Positions 58,606 to 64,000 of a DNA stretch of 64,000 nucleotides are shown here, piece by piece. A program made the translations under genes and the position numbers. Source of the stretch: G047528255 sp047528255. GTDB lineage: Bacteria; Bacteroidota; Bacteroidia; Flavobacteriales; Blattabacteriaceae. The stretch spans positions 434,001-498,000 of the forward strand of contig CP180024.1 in the NCBI GenBank assembly GCA_047528255.1, given 5' to 3'. The stretch's first letter is position 1. Every line of letters starts with the position of its first letter. The notes beneath the pieces were generated by a model. It was not told the origin of the DNA. It saw only the letters and a program-made list of their open reading frames with translations, and made no database searches.

Positions 58606-58760
58606 ATGCTTAACGGAAAAAAAGAAAGAGAAAAAAAATAGCTACCCACGAACGTAAGAAGAGAAGTAAGAAAAATAGACATAAGAAAAAAAGAGGCAGG
58701 CGTTTCCTCATGTGTCCCTCAAGACCAGTGCTAGAACCCGATGCACTGGTTTTCGTTTAA
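58606..58760 (+). pseudogene. Small basic Bacteroidota ribosomal protein (bL38-like), frameshifted
   Basis: In Bacteroidota a tiny Lys/Arg-rich gene lies between HU and rng; its product has been seen as a large-subunit ribosomal protein in Flavobacterium (named bL38 as I recall). Here ATG 58606 gives M-L-N-G-K-K and then a stop in the current frame. Adding one A to the seven-A run (58617-58623) restores KRKRKKIATHERKKRSKKN and RHKKK, a near-exact family match. The restored frame then continues 22 residues into the terminator hairpin, unlike relatives that stop after K-K-K. It is either a pseudogene, a sequence error, or rescued by slippage on the A-run. Confidence 0.65.
58721..58757 (+). terminator. 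Intrinsic terminator between bL38-like gene and rng
   Basis: Arms CCAGTGC and GCACTGG, extendable with A-T and G-T pairs to about 12 bp (AAGACCAGTGC with GCACTGGTTTT), enclose an 11-base loop and are followed by TTTTCGTTT. This is a classical terminator form. rng starts 25 bp later, so rng either has its own promoter or depends on read-through. Confidence 0.7.
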
Positions 58761-58781
58761 ATTGTTGTGTGTAAATACAGA

Positions 58782-60329
58782 ATGAGTAAAGAGTTAATCA
58801 TAAGTTCAGGGCGAGAAGAAGTGGTCATTGCTCTTCTGGAAAATGGAAAGCTTTCAGAGCTTCACCGAGAAACTCTAGATAAAAAAATTTCAGTAGGAGA
58901 TCTTTATCTAGGTACAGTGAAAAAAATCGTCCAAGGGCTCAATGCAGCTTTTGTCAACATCGGAGCCTCAAAAGATGCTTTCCTTCATTATCAAGATTTA
59001 GGACCCCAGGTCAAATCTTTTATAAAGTTTCTCTCCAAAGCTCAGGACAAGAGTGTTGCTACACCCAGTTTAAGTCGTTTTGCTTTGGAAGGAAGCATCA
59101 GTAAAGATGGATCTATTGCTGAAGTATTGCAGGTCGGACAAAGAATTTTGGTGCAAGTAACCAAGGAGCCAATTTCAAGTAAAGGCCCTAGATTGACCTC
59201 AGAGGTTTCCATAGCTGGAAGATATCTCGTCATTATGCCTTTTTCCGAAAAAGTTTCCGTCTCTCAAAAAATCAAAGATTCTGTAGAAAGGCATCGGTTG
59301 ATAGAGACTATCGAGAAGATAAACCCTAAAGGATTCGGTGTGATTATCCGTACAGTAGCTCAGGACAAGAAAGTAGAAGCCCTTCAGGCCGATTTGCTTT
59401 ACTTGATGAATAAATGGAAAAAGGCAGCAAACAATTTTGCTAAAAAATCGCCTCCAGTTAAAATTCTCAGTGAAAGGGATAAAGCCTCTTGTATACTGAG
59501 AGACACCTTTAATGATGATTTCACCTCCATCGTTTGTGATGATAAAGATCTTCATGAAGATATCCACTCCTATTTATCCATCATTGCTCCTGAAAAGACT
59601 GGTATCGTCGAGCATTATAGGGGAGATATGCCCATATTTGAAAAATTTGGAGTAGAGAGGCAAATCAAAATCTCTTTAGGAAGGAATGTTCCTTTCTCCA
59701 AAGGAGCTTATTTAGTCATCGAACATACTGAAGCACTTCATGTCATCGATGTGAACAGTGGTATGGGGAAGCATATCAAAGGAAATAAAAACGACACAGC
59801 TTTAGAAGTCAACCTTTTAGCCGCCACTGAAATGGCTAGGCAACTGCGCTTGAGAGATATGGGAGGAATCATCGTGGTCGATTTTATAGACATGGCTCAA
59901 TCCGGAGAAAGAAAGCAGCTTTATGAGCATCTCAGAAATGAGATGGAACGAGATAAGGCCAAACACAAAATATTGCCACCCAGCAAATTTGGTTTAGTTC
60001 AAATAACCCGACAGCGGGTACGGCCTCAGTTAAGCTTTATTACTAACGAACCCAATCCTAACAATTCTAAAGAAATAATCTCGCCTCTAGCTCATGTCCG
60101 CCATATCGAATCGATCCTGGAGACTGTAGCACAGGGACAAAAAAAAATATCTCTACACACTCATCCATTCATATCGGCCTATCTCAAGCAGGGGTGGATT
60201 TCTATTCGATTGAGATGGTTTTTACGTTATAAAAAATGGATTCATGTTGTCCCAAGAGACTCATTTCGATATCTGGAGTACCGATTCCTCGATGGTAAAA
60301 ACAAAGTGCTTTCTTCATATAGAAATTGA
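58782..60329 (+). CDS. rng: Ribonuclease G/E family
   Basis: RNase G/E is an endoribonuclease for rRNA and mRNA maturation. From ATG 58782 (MSKELIISSGREEVVIALL) the protein is 515 aa. It has the S1-like part (DLYLGTVKKIVQGLNAAFVNIG), the catalytic Mg-binding motifs IDVNSGM near residue 321 and VVDFIDM near 366, spaced as in the E. coli enzyme, and the segment PSKFGLVQITRQRVRP. It follows the HU and bL38-like genes, the normal Bacteroidota order. A 16-bp palindrome overlaps its stop. Confidence 0.95.
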   Translation: MSKELIISSGREEVVIALLENGKLSELHRETLDKKISVGDLYLGTVKKIVQGLNAAFVNIGASKDAFLHYQDLGPQVKSFIKFLSKAQDKSVATPSLSRFALEGSISKDGSIAEVLQVGQRILVQVTKEPISSKGPRLTSEVSIAGRYLVIMPFSEKVSVSQKIKDSVERHRLIETIEKINPKGFGVIIRTVAQDKKVEALQADLLYLMNKWKKAANNFAKKSPPVKILSERDKASCILRDTFNDDFTSIVCDDKDLHEDIHSYLSIIAPEKTGIVEHYRGDMPIFEKFGVERQIKISLGRNVPFSKGAYLVIEHTEALHVIDVNSGMGKHIKGNKNDTALEVNLLAATEMARQLRLRDMGGIIVVDFIDMAQSGERKQLYEHLRNEMERDKAKHKILPPSKFGLVQITRQRVRPQLSFITNEPNPNNSKEIISPLAHVRHIESILETVAQGQKKISLHTHPFISAYLKQGWISIRLRWFLRYKKWIHVVPRDSFRYLEYRFLDGKNKVLSSYRN

Positions 60330-60482
60330 AAACACTAGTGTTTTATTCGAAAACTTGCTACATTTATAGTCTGTATCCCGGGTGTAGTCGAATTAATAGA
60401 AAATACAGGCTTAAGTTTTTCTTCAAGATTTGGAAGGTTTGAGAGTACTTTACTCGACTACTTAAGTATTCCATAACACCTC
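60330..60482. other. Intergenic DNA after rng
   Basis: About 150 bases hold the right half of the palindrome AAAACACTAGTGTTTT (60329-60344) and a 36-codon minus-strand frame (60364-60474) with no recognisable content. I see no gene I can support. Confidence 0.3.
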
Positions 60483-61713
60483 TGATACCCTTGTATTAAG
60501 GGTAGATTAGTTTTATTCAGCCTCCTAGATAGGCTTCGTTCGAGAACGATGGATATTTAGTTTTTCACATTGTATTCAAAATATTATTGATTATAAAATA
60601 ATTAATTATTTTTTTTTTATAAAAAGAGTATAATAATACCAAGAGAATAATACAAATTATGTTCCATAGCCTCCATAAGATGCTGGGCATGCACACGAGC
60701 TAATCCTTTGTAAAGAATCCTTTCCTTATCCAAACCAACGATTTTTACTACCAAAAGTATGTTCTACTCCCCATCTAGGTTTACTCACTAATTATTTTGA
60801 ATAATACAGAACCCTACTTAAGGTAGGATTCCCTATAAGGTTTTTTCCTGTATACGGTCTTTGATGTGATGCCCCTCGACTATGAAAGTAAGAAACGTTG
60901 GCTAGCATTTGGTAATCTTTGTATGCATATGCATATACTTCTTTAGTTTTATCTCCTAGTTTGCTTATTAATAACTTTAGCCTTTTACTATAAAACTCAT
61001 TGGTTACTAGACTATATCCTCTAGTCTCATTCCATTTTTATCCCCCTATGCGCTTCTTGTATCCGTAGTAGAGCTTACCTGATTTCTTGAGCCATTTTCC
61101 TTGAGTATCTATTCCTGGTTGAGTCTCTTTTTGCCCTTGCTTTTCTTTGACTAATTTGCTTTCCCCCTCTTCCTTCTGACCCTCCACTACGTAAATAGGT
61201 CCCTCCCTTTGGAGTAAAGGGACTCACTGTAATACTAGAGTCTACTATCACTCCTGTTTTAACTATCGTCTGATTCTTTTCTAATGCCTCATTGATCTTT
61301 TTCAGTAAGCGGTCATATGCCTTTTTGGCTACTATTTTATTGCGAAATCTGCATAGAGTCGTATGATATGAGATCTGATCTTCGAATCGAAAACCACAAA
61401 AGCTCATGAAGCTCAAGGATTCTTTCACCACTTCTTCCGTTCCTACATCACTGAGATCATACAAGTAACTCAAAAGTATTATCATAAATAATAATATTAC
61501 CACTGTAAGCAGATTATATTTTTATTCTCTAGCCTTTTATATATTTTTCTTATTTATTTCTCCATCCTTTCCCAGTGGATCAAGGTATTTAATTTTTTGA
61601 AAAACTTACTCCTTCTGGAGGAATGTTTCATATATAATTCACTAAAGCTTATTTGTTCAAGGCTTCTGAGCATAGAGCCGATTTTTTTATTTTCTACTCC
61701 AAATATACGAAAC
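60483..61713 (-). mobile_element. IS5-type element lacking the left terminus
   Basis: The copy starts with a decayed right end (GATACCCTTGTATTAAGGG), retains most of the transposase in minus orientation (142-aa piece at 61075-61503) and stops at CCAAATATACGAAAC, about 50 bases before where the left terminus would be. The C-tract has 5 bases. It separates rng from ridA. Confidence 0.85.
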
Positions 61714-61817
61714 TTGAAGATTGCATATTTTCTATTTTCATTTATAGATCACCTATGTAAATCGTTTTTATATCAAACATATTTTTCTTTTATGGTTGCT
61801 AAGGGAAGAAGCTTGTA

Positions 61818-62198
61818 TTATTTGTGGGCGATAAGGGATATTTCTATCTTAACGTCTTTGGGTAGACGAGCGACTTCTACGGTTTCTCGGGCGGGATAAT
61901 TTCCTGCCTTGAAATACTCGGAATAAATACGGTTAATAATGGGAAAATGATCCATATTTTTGATGAATATCGAGGTTTTTATAACGTTTTCAAAGTCTAT
62001 CCCAGCTTCGAGTAGAATGGCTTGCAGGTTGCGCATCACTTGTCTGGTTTGGGATTCTATGTCTTGGGTAACTACTTTTTGGGTTTTCGGATCGATAGGT
62101 ATTTGACCTGAGATATATAGGAAATTATTAACGATAACGGCTTGACTGTAAGGACCGATGGCTTTAGGGGCTTGTACGGTGGATAGGTTTTTTTTCAT
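61818..62198 (-). CDS. ridA: RidA family reactive-imine deaminase
   Basis: RidA hydrolyses reactive enamine/imine by-products of PLP enzymes. From ATG 62198 (MKKNLSTVQAPKAIGPYSQAV) the protein is 126 aa, the family length; the frame is open 23 codons further but that part overlaps the lptD-like 3' end. The catalytic Arg lies in NYPARETVEVARLP, with GQIPIDP and the closing KIEISLIA. It follows the lptD-like gene on the same strand, a common Bacteroidota pair. Confidence 0.94.
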   Translation of the reverse strand: MKKNLSTVQAPKAIGPYSQAVIVNNFLYISGQIPIDPKTQKVVTQDIESQTRQVMRNLQAILLEAGIDFENVIKTSIFIKNMDHFPIINRIYSEYFKAGNYPARETVEVARLPKDVKIEISLIAHK

Positions 62199-62220
62199 GA
62201 TTGGTAGAGATATAAGGCAG

Positions 62221-64000
62221 TTATTTAAAAACGCTGTTTTTGTAATCTTCGGAGTTTCTTTTTTCATACTTCAAATCTTTTAAAATAGGGGCTTTTATCC
62301 CGATAGAAAAATACCAGAAGCTGTAGCCTCCTACAGGACCCCAAAGAAAACTCATATTGAAACTGCGCAAGTCTCTATCGAAGTTGATCAGCGCGTTGGT
62401 TATTTTTCGATTAACGAGATCATAATAGGCCTTAACCCCTATTTTCCAATGAGGTGTAGGGGAGATGCTTCCATCCATTTTCAACGAAACGCTTGTTTCA
62501 GTCTTTCCTAAAAGGTCTTTGGAATAGTTATAACTAATACCGAGATTAAAGTTCCAAGGGATTTCATAACGGGCATAGTTGTCATCATCAAAATAGAATT
62601 TTTCGTAGCGGATCTCTCCTTTCTTTTTGTAATTTTTTTTATTTTGATTTTCTTTTTTGAATGTGTTGTTATCTATACTGTAGTCTAAAAAAGACCATAA
62701 GGATCGCTGTGTAAACTTTCCCCATCGGTCGATGAGATGGTTTTTGAACAAGATCGGATCCGTGTTATCGATACATATTTTGTAAGGATACAGACGACCC
62801 TTTATATTTATTTTGATATTTTTTATGATCGTAGTGCTACCATTGAAAGTAATGTCGTTCCATCTGAAGACATCCTTGGTCATATCATAGGAAGTGCTTA
62901 TGTTGAAGGTCTCTATCAATTTGATTTTTCTCGTTTCGATAGAATCGTTTTTATCTCGTATTTTCATCTCTAAATTATTCCCCAACGAGAAATCGACCCT
63001 CTGAGAGATTCCTGTAGAAGGAGAACTGTAGAGCCCGTTTTCAAATATGCTATAAGTTTTGTATTGATTATGACTATCGATATAATCTTTGTAATAGCCC
63101 AAAAAAGCTGTAGAAAAATCACGTGTATATGAATAATAGATTGTAGGTTCGATCTTGTGTCGAATGGCTTGAATGAGCGAGCCTTCTTTGAATTTTTTCA
63201 TTCCATATAGGGTAAAAGAAAATTCTGCCCCTATATCAAAGGTACGAAAGGGTTTGAATCCTCTTTTGGTGATCTCTATGACTTTATCTTGTCTTAAATC
63301 GTAAGATTTTTCAATGCTCTGCAAGACCCAATATTCATTATATCCTAAGTTAGAAACCAATCTAAAATAGGTAAACACGTCGGTTTTCGTACTTAGTGAC
63401 AGATGTTGTTCAGTTCCAGCTTTCATCTGGTCAAACATTTTTTTTTTGAATAGTTGTGAAGTGGTAGTGTTTACCGTGCTGTGCGCACCCATATTGTAAT
63501 CTATGGTAAAGTTACGCAAAAGAGTATTTCTTTTCCTTTGAAAAGGAGTCCTTTGCTGCATAGTCAGTGTCAAGTTGGGCAACGTCATATTCATCATTTC
63601 GGTGTTGAAATTTTGGCTTAAATCACCGCTCAAGGTGATTGAGATCGGAAATTCTTCAAAACTTTTTCTCAAACTGATGCTTGATAAGCTTGTATTGGTA
63701 AATACAGAGCCATTACTTATATTTTTAGTGCTGAGTGTATTTCTATAGTAGATTTTGTTACTCGCGTAGTTGACGTTAGCAGAAAAAAAGAGGCTGGGAC
63801 TGGCTTTGATGTCTTGGATATGACTCCAGCTCAACTCAAAATTGTTGCTTTTGTTGTAATCCCTTAATCCTTTGGTTCCCGTTATGATATTTTGATAATT
63901 GAAGGCTAAATGACCGGAATATTTGTATCTCAACTTGTATTCAGCTTGTGTATCTATTCTCCAACTTCCGTTGGTGTAGACCGAGCTCATGATTTTGGAA
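62221..64000 (-). CDS. LptD-like LPS-assembly outer-membrane protein, 5' end outside window
   Basis: The C-terminal 590 or so residues of a large outer-membrane beta-barrel are visible; the frame is open to the window edge (codons P-K-I precede the first in-window Met), so the protein is partial. The sequence is made of alternating aromatic/hydrophobic beta strands with parts such as IRHKIEPTIYYSYTRDF, FNLGISYNYSKDLLGKTETS, SFLWGPVGGYSFWYFSIGIK, typical of Bacteroidota putative LptD proteins, and it precedes ridA as in relatives. LptD inserts lipopolysaccharide in the outer leaflet. The N-terminal OstA domain is not visible. Confidence 0.82.
   Translation of the reverse strand, partial: SKIMSSVYTNGSWRIDTQAEYKLRYKYSGHLAFNYQNIITGTKGLRDYNKSNNFELSWSHIQDIKASPSLFFSANVNYASNKIYYRNTLSTKNISNGSVFTNTSLSSISLRKSFEEFPISITLSGDLSQNFNTEMMNMTLPNLTLTMQQRTPFQRKRNTLLRNFTIDYNMGAHSTVNTTTSQLFKKKMFDQMKAGTEQHLSLSTKTDVFTYFRLVSNLGYNEYWVLQSIEKSYDLRQDKVIEITKRGFKPFRTFDIGAEFSFTLYGMKKFKEGSLIQAIRHKIEPTIYYSYTRDFSTAFLGYYKDYIDSHNQYKTYSIFENGLYSSPSTGISQRVDFSLGNNLEMKIRDKNDSIETRKIKLIETFNISTSYDMTKDVFRWNDITFNGSTTIIKNIKINIKGRLYPYKICIDNTDPILFKNHLIDRWGKFTQRSLWSFLDYSIDNNTFKKENQNKKNYKKKGEIRYEKFYFDDDNYARYEIPWNFNLGISYNYSKDLLGKTETSVSLKMDGSISPTPHWKIGVKAYYDLVNRKITNALINFDRDLRSFNMSFLWGPVGGYSFWYFSIGIKAPILKDLKYEKRNSEDYKNSVFK

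Noticed and set aside
60329..60344. Perfect 16-bp palindrome AAAACACTAGTGTTTT overlapping the rng stop
   Set aside because: It has no loop for a good RNA hairpin and no second copy was noticed near it. An operator or terminator role is not supported.

Overview
The window looks like part of the chromosome of a Bacteroidota (most likely Bacteroidales-type) symbiont in genome decay. The host genes are AT-rich and belong to Bacteroidota families and gene neighbourhoods: rho next to a DUF4293 gene, a type III glutamine synthetase, DUF1573-yajC-YbbR, sprA-gcvH-VanZ, mreC-mreD-mrdA-rodA, mutY|HU|small basic ribosomal protein|rng, and lptD-ridA. Several promoters match the Bacteroidota -7 consensus TANNTTTG. 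A glutamine synthetase, a diaminopimelate decarboxylase and heavy pseudogenisation together recall nitrogen-provisioning endosymbionts of termite-gut protists (Candidatus Azobacteroides and relatives). That placement is inference, not something the sequence proves.

By my coordinates about two fifths of the window (roughly 27 of 64 kb) is one insertion-sequence family: about 1.27 kb, IS5-type DDE transposase, similar in layout to Porphyromonas IS1126. Copies are full-length, nested, internally deleted or reduced to ends, and no copy keeps an intact transposase frame. They separate the host genes into short blocks. Block edges carry broken genes: an M1 peptidase, YbbR, DUF1573, sprA, mreC, a second mrdA 5' end, rodA, mutY and several unidentified pieces.

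Layout: 0.3-0.6 kb unidentified minus-strand remnants; 2.2-3.6 M1 peptidase remnant and coaX; 5.9-11.5 rho (minus), then DUF4293, glnN and prfA (plus); 12.2-13.2 YbbR (truncated), yajC and DUF1573 (remnant), minus; 14.5-15.6 VanZ-like, gcvH and sprA remnant, minus; 16.8-18.1 der, minus; 21.4-24.3 pncB and a convergent acyl-CoA synthetase; 25.7-28.5 nadD, a mreD tail duplicate, mrdA and truncated rodA; 30.1 tRNA-Arg(CCG); 32.4-34.3 gapA and a BadF-type kinase; 36.1-38.6 trxB and holA (minus), HsdR_N-domain protein (plus); 39.1-44.0 tRNA-Ser(TGA), lysA, kdnB-like and lon, minus; 50.1-50.9 mreC remnant, mreD and mrdA fragment; 51.4-53.5 echA-like, plsC and rnhA; 55.7-56.6 YihY/BrkB; 58.1-60.3 mutY remnant, HU, a bL38-like frameshifted gene and rng; 61.8-64.0 ridA and lptD-like (continues past the window).

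The retained genes cover core functions: transcription termination, translation release, ribosome assembly, NAD and CoA cofactors, cell-wall elongation, lipid synthesis, outer-membrane assembly, glycolysis, redox, replication, proteolysis, and glutamine/lysine synthesis. The lost functions are repair (mutY), type IX secretion (sprA) and parts of the elongasome at these loci. I found no CRISPR array, rRNA, prophage or obvious new defence system. The least expected signals are the self-targeting and homopolymer behaviour of the IS family, the duplicated mreD/mrdA junction, the sprA remnant, the frameshifted ribosomal-protein-like gene, and altered active-site residues in CoaX and RNase HI.
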